From JACMMS01 sp043758775 (GTDB taxonomy: Bacteria; Pseudomonadota; Gammaproteobacteria; Burkholderiales; Methylophilaceae), in contig JAYVMU010000069.1 in assembly GCA_043758775.1 (NCBI GenBank), positions 1-22,098 of the forward strand: 22,098 nucleotides of DNA, read 5' to 3'. Below are positions 15,216 to 21,892 of this stretch, piece after piece. Position 1 is the first letter of the stretch, and the number at the start of each line of letters is the position of its first letter. A model generated the notes under the pieces. That model was not told the DNA's origin. It was given only the letters and a program-made list of their open reading frames with translations, and did not search any database. The position numbers and the translations under genes were made by a program.

Positions 15216-15423
15216 TCAGCATATCCCAGTTTGGCTCTACGCTTTTAGTCTTCTTAGTTAAAGACCCGCCGCCAAGCAAGTTCTCAACATGCGCCTGGCT
15301 TACGACAATCGATCCGTCTGGACGCATACGATGCTCAATACCCATGCTGGTAAGCACGGCGGATTGAGCTGCATGCCGACGTTTTTTAGTAAGTTCGTAT
15401 AGCTGGTCGTCATCCATGATCAT
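15208..15423 (-). CDS. DUF4224-like small protein next to integrase
   Basis: A 71-aa protein with a conserved pattern L-x-x-R-R-x-x-A-Q, then GI-x-H-x-x-RPDGS-x-VV and a downstream H. This is the DUF4224 type repeatedly found directly upstream of tyrosine integrases in proteobacterial phages. Its end overlaps the integrase start by 8 bases. The small size, basic residues and position suggest a DNA-binding recombination-directionality (excisionase-like) role, but that is inference; no function is established here. The ATG at 15423 follows AGGT; a second in-frame ATG two codons later is possible. Confidence 0.65.
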   Translation of the reverse strand: MIMDDDQLYELTKKRRHAAQSAVLTSMGIEHRMRPDGSIVVSQAHVENLLGGGSLTKKTKSVEPNWDMLNA

Positions 15424-15430
15424 AATATAC

Positions 15431-15649
15431 CTATTTATTTAACACCTTAAATTTTGGTATAGGGGTAAGAGGTTTTACTTTAAGTACATCCATCTCCTTA
15501 AAGCGCAATGGTTGGATCATATCTAAATACTTTAACAGTGAGGCGAGTAAAAAGCGTATATCTACCACCGGGTCTTTATTAAAATGAGTTGCTTGGCCAG
15601 CTGCTTTCGCACACGCTTCAGCAATTAATTTAATGGTTTCATGATTCAT
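15431..15649 (-). CDS. Small hypothetical phage protein (72 aa)
   Basis: Not recognised. The 72-aa product has an N-terminal helix (ETIKLIAEACAKAAGQAT), a predicted middle helix (IRFLLASLLKYLDMI) and a basic, proline-containing tail (VKPLTPIPKFKVLNK). The ATG is preceded by AAGGAA at a good distance, which supports real translation. It lies between the frameshifted coiled-coil gene and the DUF4224 gene in the same operon. No catalytic motif, signal peptide or membrane segment is visible. Confidence 0.6.
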   Translation of the reverse strand: MNHETIKLIAEACAKAAGQATHFNKDPVVDIRFLLASLLKYLDMIQPLRFKEMDVLKVKPLTPIPKFKVLNK

Positions 15650-15677
15650 AATTGTTCCTTATATCCATTAATCTTAG

Positions 15678-15859
15678 TTAAAATCGCGCGTCAAGTAACT
15701 CCGCTTTTTCAGCTAATAGCTTCTCTGCCAAATCATTCATTGCTCCTAGATTTGTAAGTAGTTCGTCTCTTTCTTTTTTTTTAGTATTTCTACTTCGGCT
15801 TTAAGTGCGTCACGTTCTAATTTGCATTGCTGGTATAGTTCGTAATAGTCATAGCTCAT
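15678..15859 (-). CDS. Small coiled-coil protein with an apparent -1 frameshift (37 or 60 aa)
   Basis: The ATG at 15859 overlaps the stop of the SNF2 gene as ATGA. The zero frame gives 37 codons and stops at TAG 15748-15746. At codons 27-29 the message has CT followed by nine A and a G (A run at 15782-15774). It contains A-AAA-AAG in frame, the slippery heptamer known from E. coli dnaX. A -1 shift there continues to TAA at 15680-15678 and makes a 60-aa protein. The shifted part (ERDELLTNLGAMNDLAEKLL and on) continues the heptad-like, Leu/Glu/Lys-rich helix begun by LERDALKAEVEILKKK, whereas the zero-frame tail (ETNYLQI) does not. It could be programmed ribosomal frameshifting, RNA-polymerase slippage on A9, a recent indel or a sequencing error. 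An AGGAG at the zero-frame stop could also start a separate 20-codon ORF. Function unknown. Confidence 0.6.
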
Positions 15860-17268
15860 AGTGTTTTCCTTTTCATTGCGTCTAAAAGTAGTTGTTGCAC
15901 GGTGCCTTTGCCTTCCAGCCTATCCTTAATCTGCTCGTCCACCGTATCCCGAGCCAATATGTAATGTACAAACACTGGTCTGTCATACCCTGATTGCTTT
16001 TGCCTGGTAGGCCCTATGCGCTCCAAGATCTGCGCATGCAGTTCTAAATTCCAATCAATCGAAAAGTACGCCACGATGTTGCCGCCGTCTTGCAAGTTAA
16101 GACCGTGCCCAGCGCTAGCGGGATGGGCGAATAGCACAGGTATCTTGCCTGCATTCCAATCGCGAATAGTCTGCGGACTGTCATCAAGCACGCGGCCCCT
16201 AGGGATTGCTCTTTGTAATCGGGCAAGATCGCTTTTGAAGTGGTACGCCACGAGGACTGGCATGCCGGCAGCTTCCTCGATAATGGACTCTAGGGCTTGT
16301 AGCTTGCCGTTGTGAACTTCTACCCATTGCTTAGGGCCAGTAGTATCCTCGTCTGCGTTTGGCGTTAAGTACGCTGCGCCATTAGCAATTTGATGACACT
16401 TAGAAGCTTTAGCGCCTGCGTTAAAAGCTTCAATCTCGTTGCCGGAAATACTGGCAAACATCTCTTTCTCCATATCTCGGTAGATCTGCCGAGCGCGTGC
16501 TGGCAATTCCACGTAAACCGTGTTCTCAATTGGCGCTTGAATATCAAAATAATCACGCGCGTCAATCGATAAACAAATATCGCTAAGCTTCTCTTGGATC
16601 TGTTCTTGCGCAAAGGGCATTGGTCTTATCTGTGAATAGCCGTCGCCACCGGGTATGGCTTGAAACCATCTTTGAGTAAACGCATTGAACGAGCGACCTA
16701 AGCGCACGCCCTGATCGATAAACCAAGTTTGCCCCCACAAGTCTACTAAGCCGTTAGGGCTAGGCGTGCCTGTCAAGTTGATCCAGCGATTGACTTTGGT
16801 ATGCGCAATCGCGGCCAAAGCGCGAGCGCGCAGGCTACCTTGTCTTAAGCGAAAGCCTTTAAGCTTGGTGCTCTCATCCGATACCACAGTGCCAAACGGC
16901 CAAACACCGTCTAGCGTTTCAAGTAGCCATGGGATATTCTCATAATTGATGGTGAAGACCGACGCATTCGTATTGCGAAGCGCAGCCTTGCGCTCAGCCG
17001 CGGATCCAAGGATTGGCTGCACTTGGATATTGCGCAAGTGACTCCACTTGCCTGCCTCATCCGGCCATGTGCTTTGGGCTACGCGCTTAGGTGCAAGTAC
17101 AAGGGCTGGGCGCGACTCGTGGCCACACATATACATGAGCTCAAGGGATGATAGCGTAGCTACTGTTTTGCCGGTACCCATGCCCGCAAACGTAGCGCAA
17201 CGGGCAATGTCAAGGTGCTGATCAATAATCATCTTTTGATAGATGCGCGGGGTGAAGGGTACGGTCAT
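15856..17268 (-). CDS. Phage SNF2-family (SF2) DNA helicase/translocase
   Basis: A 470-aa ATP-dependent DNA helicase or translocase of phage replication modules. RecA-like lobe 1 has the Q-region RIYQ, Walker A G29-MGTGKT-35, motif Ia (LVLAPKRVAQSTW), motif II as S-D131-ES (DEAD-box position) and motif III (LTGTPSPNG, 165-173). Lobe 2 has PVLVAYHFKSDL, motif V (HPASAGHGLNLQ, 382-393) and motif VI. Motif VI reads QILERIGPTRQKQ (413-425): the canonical SNF2 second arginine position is Pro420, and an Arg occurs two residues later at 422. Its start overlaps the 88-aa gene (ATGA), and its stop overlaps the coiled-coil ORF (ATGA). It follows VRR-NUC and HNH genes, a known partnership in phage genomes. 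Confidence 0.9.
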   Translation of the reverse strand: MTVPFTPRIYQKMIIDQHLDIARCATFAGMGTGKTVATLSSLELMYMCGHESRPALVLAPKRVAQSTWPDEAGKWSHLRNIQVQPILGSAAERKAALRNTNASVFTINYENIPWLLETLDGVWPFGTVVSDESTKLKGFRLRQGSLRARALAAIAHTKVNRWINLTGTPSPNGLVDLWGQTWFIDQGVRLGRSFNAFTQRWFQAIPGGDGYSQIRPMPFAQEQIQEKLSDICLSIDARDYFDIQAPIENTVYVELPARARQIYRDMEKEMFASISGNEIEAFNAGAKASKCHQIANGAAYLTPNADEDTTGPKQWVEVHNGKLQALESIIEEAAGMPVLVAYHFKSDLARLQRAIPRGRVLDDSPQTIRDWNAGKIPVLFAHPASAGHGLNLQDGGNIVAYFSIDWNLELHAQILERIGPTRQKQSGYDRPVFVHYILARDTVDEQIKDRLEGKGTVQQLLLDAMKRKTL

Positions 17269-17531
17269 TTTTTCAACTTGTGTATTGTGACGTTACCCTC
17301 AACGATTTTCAGCCCGTTGGGAGTTTGGGTTATTTGCTTAGCAGGAGTAGCCGAGATAAAAGAGGACATTCCGCCGCCATTTACACGTATAAAATCCACC
17401 TCGACTTTTGCGGAATTAATCATCACTTGGGATAGATCGCTGACGGCCTGGGCCACCTCGACTTTAAGCGTGCCTGCTTTTACTTGTCTAATTGTGTCCA
17501 TCATTTCGGACCTAAGATCATCGATATTCAT
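17265..17531 (-). CDS. Small hypothetical phage protein (88 aa)
   Basis: Not recognised. The 88-aa product has an N-terminal helical part (MNIDDLRSEMMDTIRQVKAG, then VEVAQAVSDLSQVMINSAKV) and a C-terminal strand-rich part (GLKIVEGNVTIHKLKK). It overlaps the HNH gene upstream and the SNF2 gene downstream by 4 bases each (both ATGA), strong evidence that it is translated. The helical half resembles small phage proteins encoded beside helicases, but no family can be named. Confidence 0.7.
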   Translation of the reverse strand: MNIDDLRSEMMDTIRQVKAGTLKVEVAQAVSDLSQVMINSAKVEVDFIRVNGGGMSSFISATPAKQITQTPNGLKIVEGNVTIHKLKK

Positions 17532-18190
17532 ACTGTTTTCTTCCTATTGATTTGTTGAGTGAGTCGACCTTTAATATGGATAAGGTCAAATATTTCTTCG
17601 GGGTAGTTATGCAGGGTGTACTTTTTCATGTGATCAACCCGGCTAACCAAAGCCATATTTGCAATACTGATGCACTCTTTATTTGCATTCCTAAACGTTA
17701 AAATGTGAGTTGAAGGTATAGGGCATCCGTGCATCCGTTCCCAAATAACGACGTGCAACCCGCGCCAATCTTTAGGCGGATAGCCTGTGTCAGTCATTTT
17801 TATTTGCAAATAACCATCCTTGGTTTTGCGAGTGGAGCCAACAGGTAAATAGTTAAAAGGTTTACTACCTGGTTTAAATCGTGTTGCTTCTGTGCCAGGG
17901 GCAGACCAACCCGTGACCCCTTTATTGAAGGGACTGTGGCCTTTGCTAAATCTTGATTTAGCCCCCACGTTGTCACCGCGACGAAGTCTGCAAGCTGCGG
18001 GGCTACTTTTAAAATTTTCAGATTTTTTAAGACCTAGCGTACCCGCACGAACATAAATAGCATCCACGCTAACTTTTAACAAGAGTGCTACTTGAGCAGC
18101 TGTAATTTCAGGGTAAAGACGGTTCATCTCTGCGTCCATCTCCGACGACCATTTAACTTTTTTAGCAATTTTATTAAGGCTTTTTGTCAC
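17528..18190 (-). CDS. HNH endonuclease with N-terminal DNA-binding region
   Basis: A 220-aa HNH nuclease. The C-terminal half holds the motif: H146 in GLHVVIWERMHG, H162 in PSTHILTFRNAN and N178 in IANMALVSR, the layout of phage free-standing HNH (homing-like) enzymes. The N-terminal 55 residues (WSSEMDAEMNRLYPEITAAQ then VSVDAIYVRAGTLGL) look like an HTH of the kind that senses DNA in such enzymes. The middle (80-115) is Gly/Lys/Phe-rich (RFSKGHSPFNKG, RFKPGSKPFN), as in related HNH proteins. The start is GTG at 18190, fixed by AGGAG seven bases upstream. It sits between VRR-NUC and SNF2 genes, which could be a secondary insertion. Target unknown. Confidence 0.85.
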   Translation of the reverse strand: MTKSLNKIAKKVKWSSEMDAEMNRLYPEITAAQVALLLKVSVDAIYVRAGTLGLKKSENFKSSPAACRLRRGDNVGAKSRFSKGHSPFNKGVTGWSAPGTEATRFKPGSKPFNYLPVGSTRKTKDGYLQIKMTDTGYPPKDWRGLHVVIWERMHGCPIPSTHILTFRNANKECISIANMALVSRVDHMKKYTLHNYPEEIFDLIHIKGRLTQQINRKKTV

Positions 18191-18207
18191 TTTTGAAACT
18201 CCTGATT

Positions 18208-18486
18208 TTAACCAAGGCTAAATTCTCGTACCAACCAGTCGGCCTCGGCTTTGCTGTCTATCACGAACACCAAGGCGCCAGCTTCACGTAGTCTGCGGTG
18301 TTCAAGTATCTGAGCCATATCAGGCGTTTCGCCTGGCGCTTTTACTTCAACGAAAACTACTTGGCCATTGAGTATAATCAACCGATCCGGTGCACTACGC
18401 CGCCCGATCCATTTCAGCTTACGGGCAACGCCTCGCGCGGCTTCTATGGCCTTAACCAAGTGCTTTTCAATGTCGGCTTCACGCAT
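18208..18486 (-). CDS. VRR-NUC domain nuclease
   Basis: A 92-aa single-domain PD-(D/E)XK nuclease of the VRR-NUC family (found in FAN1 and many phages). The catalytic set is visible: E7 in the first helix (EADIEKHL), D34 (SAPDRLIIL), E47 and K49 (VEVKAPG), and Q59 (MAQILEH). The length matches phage stand-alone versions, some of which cut DNA junctions or flaps. It overlaps the 47-aa gene upstream by 8 bases and is followed by the HNH and SNF2 genes. In phage replication modules VRR-NUC and SNF2 helicase usually occur together, suggesting joint action on branched DNA (inference). Confidence 0.93.
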   Translation of the reverse strand: MREADIEKHLVKAIEAARGVARKLKWIGRRSAPDRLIILNGQVVFVEVKAPGETPDMAQILEHRRLREAGALVFVIDSKAEADWLVREFSLG

Positions 18487-18622
18487 GCGGAAAGGCGCCC
18501 GTCAATAGCACATGCTTACCCTCGGAATATAAATACTCCGTCCACTTTACCCACTGCGATTGCATCCGAAGGTTGGTAGGGTATAACTCTTTGGCGCGAT
18601 CTATTAATTGTTTTCTACTCAT
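18479..18622 (-). CDS. Small phage protein (47 aa) between polymerase and VRR-NUC
   Basis: A 47-codon ORF starting at ATG 18622 with AAGGA as Shine-Dalgarno (inside the polymerase 3' end) and ending in TGA at 18481-18479, overlapping the VRR-NUC start by 8 bases (ATGCGTGA). The product opens MSRKQLIDRAKELYPTNLRM and ends TGAFPHA; it is helical and slightly basic with two Trp. The junctions on both sides are typical of coupled phage genes, so it is very likely translated. No family recognised. Confidence 0.72.
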   Translation of the reverse strand: MSRKQLIDRAKELYPTNLRMQSQWVKWTEYLYSEGKHVLLTGAFPHA

Positions 18623-18624
18623 AA

Positions 18625-20871
18625 TCAGTCCTTTCTATAACGTAAGGCTTCAAATCCCGCTGCGGCTAAGGGCAGGCCTTTAGCCCATGGGGGGTTGGTT
18701 GCCATCAACTGCGCCAAGTGCTCGGCGTTGAATTGAGGTTCGTCGGGTGCTTCGGTAATGTCTTCATCGTGTACCGTCAGCACAATCTCATAGCCCGCGT
18801 CTTCAATCCGCGGGAAGTTATGTACGAGCACATCTCGCGCTACGGCTTGCGTAATATTCTCGGCAATCTTGCCGCCGTAGGTAGATAGGCGCGACCACTT
18901 GCGACTATATTGATTAATGCCCATGTAAGTAATTTGCCCTTGGCGGCCGTTACGTTCACCGTCACAACTTGGGCATGTCTGCTCTTTGCCCTCTATCTCA
19001 AGCTTGCCACTACCTTCGCAGACCGTGCACTTGCCGCCAAGCTGGGGCGCTGGGTAGCAAAGGCTACGGCCAGAAGGCAACACGATACGAAGCCAAGCGC
19101 CTGTCTTAATCAGCTTAACGCGGCGGCAAACTACGGCTTGCCCTGGCGTACTGATCGCCAAGCGTGCAGCGTCTTCCAGCTCGCGCCACCAAGCTGCAAT
19201 CTCGGGATGCGCGTAGCGCCACATACGTTTAAAAGAGTCGCACACGACAAAAGCATCCTCGCTTAAACCAAAGCGAATTTTGCTACTTGCTGCGCTAAGA
19301 ATAGCCCAAGACGATACTTCGGGCATTCCGTTGGCCATGCGTAACGCATGTTTTTTATTCTCCGATTTATAAAGCCATGTTAAAAAACCTTTGGCTTCGG
19401 CTACGATGACTTTAGGGATTGCTTCCAGTGCCGCGTCGGCCATGGCTTCAAGGTCTAAGTTATATGCGGCCGCGAACGTTAAGAACGCGCCCACGCCACC
19501 TTGATAGCCTAGCGCTAGCTCTTGCACCTTACCGACTTGCCGTTGATCATTGTCCACGGTCGTTGGGCTAACGCCGAAACTCTTGGCGTAGGCGAGCTTA
19601 TATAGATCGTATCCGTCCCCGGTGTCATATTGTTTAAACGCATTAAGCTTCCACTGCTCGCCTGCTAGCCAAGCCAAGATGCGGCCTTCGATATTAGATA
19701 AGTCAGCAACGACTAGCTTTTTACCTTCGGGCGCGATAATGCTGCCGCGAATCGCACTGCTAGTAAGCTGCATCACGTTATCAAAAAATAGGTCTTCGCT
19801 ATCGGCTTTTAACATAGCGATGCCGTGCTCAATGACTTTATTTTTAAGGTTAGGGCGTGGCATGTTATGCGGCTGAAAAGTGCGCCCTGCATAGCGCCCT
19901 GTGCGCAAGGCGCCGCAGAATTGTAGTGTGCCGCGAAGCCTGTGATCGGTGGAGACGGCGCGCGTCAGCGTCTTATATTTGCTCGTGCTGCTAGTGCTGG
20001 CTTGCAGGCGGATTGATAATAATTCGCGCAACATATCGGGTAAATTTTCATCCAACATGCGACGCTCTAATGTACTGGCTTTCATATCAGGCAAATCCAC
20101 GCCGTGCTCTTCCAGTAAATACTTAAGCAATACGTCGCGCTGGGTTGCTGATCTAACGCCAGTTTCGGCTTCGGCATCGTAATTCGTAATGTCTTGCGTA
20201 CGTTGCGCAAGCTTAGCTTGAGCGCGATCGACAGCACGAATGGCCGCGCGAGCTAAGTCAACATCCACCATAAAGCCGCGCTGATTGACTTTCTGATCCA
20301 GGTGCCATAGGTCAAGCTCAAAGCCTGCGTAATTCCACTTAGGCAACTTCTTATCAATGACGCGCATGGCCTCTACGTCCATGCGAGCGTACTCAATAAA
20401 AGCGGCCCATTCAGTCGGGTGCGTTTCGCTCGTTGCCCTGCGAATCTTGCTACCTTTCGGGCGAGGCTTGCAGAATAAATGCACAAGCTCTTTGCCTTGC
20501 TTCACTTTGGCTTGATCCTCGGGCAGTCCTAAAATCTCACTTAAGGTGCCTAAACTACCCGGCAATGAATGCGCCATGGCCTTCACCATGGTATCGCGCC
20601 AGCGAGCAATAGGAGTGAGGTAGCCCGAATGGAGTAGGACAGTGCGATCGAAAGGCACGTTGTGAGCCGTGAGAAGCACGCTATCCTCGTCTAAGGCATC
20701 CGACAATAGATCAGGCATCAAACCACCTTGAGTGGCATCCCACACTTGCACTTGGCCCTCGTCTAGTGCATACGCCCATAACATGATCTCAGCGTCAGCG
20801 GCATAGACGTGCGTACCATCGCGGATAGGCGTTTCGCTATATGTTTCAAGGTCGATGTATAGGTTAGTCAT
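18625..20871 (-). CDS. Family A DNA polymerase with 3'-5' exonuclease domain (phage)
   Basis: A 748-aa replicative polymerase. The N-terminal DEDD exonuclease has Exo I D7/E9 (YIDLET), Exo II with N71 and D75 (HNVPFDRT) and Exo III Y161/D165 (YARMD). The polymerase has motif A D390 to E395 (VADLSNIEGR), motif B R444-K448-Y456 (RQVGKVQELALGYQGG) and motif C H701-D702-E703 (TVHDE). An extra segment in the palm between motifs B and C carries C615, C618, C633 and C636 (CTVCEGSG and CPSCDGER), a zinc-ribbon-like insertion. All catalytic residues are present, so it should be active. The start at 20871 has GGA eight bases upstream, and a long hairpin lies immediately before it. It forms the centre of the element's replication operon. 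Confidence 0.95.
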   Translation of the reverse strand: MTNLYIDLETYSETPIRDGTHVYAADAEIMLWAYALDEGQVQVWDATQGGLMPDLLSDALDEDSVLLTAHNVPFDRTVLLHSGYLTPIARWRDTMVKAMAHSLPGSLGTLSEILGLPEDQAKVKQGKELVHLFCKPRPKGSKIRRATSETHPTEWAAFIEYARMDVEAMRVIDKKLPKWNYAGFELDLWHLDQKVNQRGFMVDVDLARAAIRAVDRAQAKLAQRTQDITNYDAEAETGVRSATQRDVLLKYLLEEHGVDLPDMKASTLERRMLDENLPDMLRELLSIRLQASTSSTSKYKTLTRAVSTDHRLRGTLQFCGALRTGRYAGRTFQPHNMPRPNLKNKVIEHGIAMLKADSEDLFFDNVMQLTSSAIRGSIIAPEGKKLVVADLSNIEGRILAWLAGEQWKLNAFKQYDTGDGYDLYKLAYAKSFGVSPTTVDNDQRQVGKVQELALGYQGGVGAFLTFAAAYNLDLEAMADAALEAIPKVIVAEAKGFLTWLYKSENKKHALRMANGMPEVSSWAILSAASSKIRFGLSEDAFVVCDSFKRMWRYAHPEIAAWWRELEDAARLAISTPGQAVVCRRVKLIKTGAWLRIVLPSGRSLCYPAPQLGGKCTVCEGSGKLEIEGKEQTCPSCDGERNGRQGQITYMGINQYSRKWSRLSTYGGKIAENITQAVARDVLVHNFPRIEDAGYEIVLTVHDEDITEAPDEPQFNAEHLAQLMATNPPWAKGLPLAAAGFEALRYRKD

Positions 20872-20886
20872 TTTTTTTATCCGGTT

Positions 20887-20965
20887 GTTTTGGTAGAAAG
20901 CCGCCCAAATCTAAGGACGTATGCCCCCTGGCGTGCCTTGGTTTCAAGCGGCTTTCTACCAAAAC
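20887..20965. repeat. 18-bp perfect inverted repeat upstream of the polymerase gene
   Basis: GTTTTGGTAGAAAGCCGC (20887-20904) is repeated inverted at 20948-20965 with no mismatch, around a 43-nt loop. In the minus-strand transcript the loop can pair further (AAGG with CCTT, ACG with CGT). The stem base ends 15 bases before the polymerase ATG, next to its weak Shine-Dalgarno. No U-run follows on either strand, which argues against a simple terminator. It could be a translational operator, a protein-binding site or a replication-origin hairpin. Confidence 0.8.
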
Positions 20966-20981
20966 CCTCTCTCGCGAGAGG
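20966..20981 (-). promoter_or_regulatory. Small GNRA hairpin abutting the inverted repeat
   Basis: On the minus strand CCTCTC-GCGA-GAGAGG forms a 6-bp stem closed by a GCGA (GNRA) tetraloop. It directly touches the 18-bp inverted repeat. The DNA also contains the perfect 12-bp palindrome CTCTCGCGAGAG (20969-20980), so either a dimeric DNA-binding site or an RNA hairpin is possible. Confidence 0.5.
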
Positions 20982-20988
20982 TATTGGG

Positions 20989-21183
20989 TTAGTTGATAAG
21001 TTCGATTAATCCGCGGTCTTTCTTAATGCTAGACTGCGTGACTTCTAGCATGGCCAGCGCCGTTTGTTGCGCGCCTGTCAATACAGTCTCGGGATTTTTA
21101 GTATTGATCGGCGGCTCGCATTGCACTGACACTTCAACTTCACTGTCCACGGAATCCGCAATTGTGATCACGATAAGGGCCAT
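20989..21183 (-). CDS. Small hypothetical phage protein (64 aa)
   Basis: Not recognised. The 64-aa acidic product starts with a strand-like MALIVITIADSVDSEVEVSV, has a single Cys, and ends in a helix (TGAQQTALAMLEVTQSSIKK). Its ATG lies 2 bases after the DUF2815 stop, consistent with coupled translation, and the long hairpin region follows its stop. The architecture (short beta meander plus helix) is common among small phage accessory proteins, but no function can be named. Confidence 0.62.
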   Translation of the reverse strand: MALIVITIADSVDSEVEVSVQCEPPINTKNPETVLTGAQQTALAMLEVTQSSIKKDRGLIELIN

Positions 21184-21185
21184 GG

Positions 21186-21728
21186 TTATACCAATCCCAT
21201 TTCATCATCCGCTACGGCCAAGTCTTCAAAACCCTCATTAGACATAGAGCCTCCGGCGAAGGCGTCCCCGTCTTTAAAGAACTGGATTTTATGCAATGTG
21301 GCATTGATACGTTTGCCGTAGTTATTGTCTTGCGCCCAAAACTCTACGATTGCGTTGACGTAGCACCCCGCATAAGGACGGCCGTCCTCTTCGGTTAATT
21401 CTGTCTTGGCGTCGCGATCTACTACTAGAGGACGTACCTTGCCGCGGGCGCTGATATAAAGATTGCCGGCATAGCCGTCATAGTTGCTTTTGAGATCGCC
21501 GTCATGCAAAGCAATCTTATCGGTAGCGCGAAGAGTTTTGAGCATAGCGACAGTCTTGGCGCCCCATTTTTCGTTTGCTACTCGCTCAATCTCAGCATTG
21601 ATTGCCTCAACTTGAGGATCCGCTGGATCTATTAAAAAAGCTGCCGAAAACGCTGGCTTGCCCTCTCCGTTGACGGTTTTTGCTTCAAATAAAACAGGAA
21701 ATGCTAGTCGTACGTTAGAAATCAACAT
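21186..21728 (-). CDS. DUF2815 phage protein, probable ssDNA-binding protein
   Basis: A 180-aa protein matching the DUF2815 family: the opening NVRLAFPVLFEAKTVNGEGK, a middle region with DGDLKSNYDGYAGNLYISAR and the C-terminal NNYGKRINATLHKIQFFKDG. Such proteins sit between DUF2800 and family A polymerase genes in many phages and are considered single-stranded-DNA-binding (OB-like) replication proteins. The C-terminus is acidic (EDLAVADDEMGLV), as in SSBs that recruit partners through their tails. AAGGAG before the ATG is a strong Shine-Dalgarno and lies inside the end of the 52-aa ORF. Family confident, activity inferred. Confidence 0.88.
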   Translation of the reverse strand: MLISNVRLAFPVLFEAKTVNGEGKPAFSAAFLIDPADPQVEAINAEIERVANEKWGAKTVAMLKTLRATDKIALHDGDLKSNYDGYAGNLYISARGKVRPLVVDRDAKTELTEEDGRPYAGCYVNAIVEFWAQDNNYGKRINATLHKIQFFKDGDAFAGGSMSNEGFEDLAVADDEMGLV

Positions 21729-21733
21729 GGTTA

Positions 21734-21892
21734 TTACTCCTTAAAAAATTGTGGATACCTACGTTTAATACGCTCGGTTACGGTTTCAATCGCTACTTGC
21801 CGAGCGAGCGGATTCTCGGGCGTGATTGGTGTTTGCTGCGCTTTAATTAAAGCATCCGCCGCGTCTTGCGGTAGTGTGGGGGTAGGTATCAT
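21734..21892 (-). CDS. Small phage protein (52 aa) between DUF2800 and DUF2815
   Basis: A 52-codon ORF from ATG 21892 to TAA 21736-21734. Its start overlaps the stop of the upstream DUF2800 gene (ATGA), and its last codons (AAG GAG) form the Shine-Dalgarno of DUF2815. The N-terminal half is Pro/Thr-rich (MIPTPTLPQDAADALIKAQQ), and the C-terminus is a basic helix (ERIKRRYPQFFKE). Coupling at both ends argues for translation. No family recognised. Confidence 0.65.
   Translation of the reverse strand: MIPTPTLPQDAADALIKAQQTPITPENPLARQVAIETVTERIKRRYPQFFKE

Noticed and set aside
18298..18579. 93-codon open frame on the plus strand opposite the VRR-NUC gene
   Set aside because: It is antisense to the well-supported VRR-NUC and 47-aa genes and encodes no recognisable protein.
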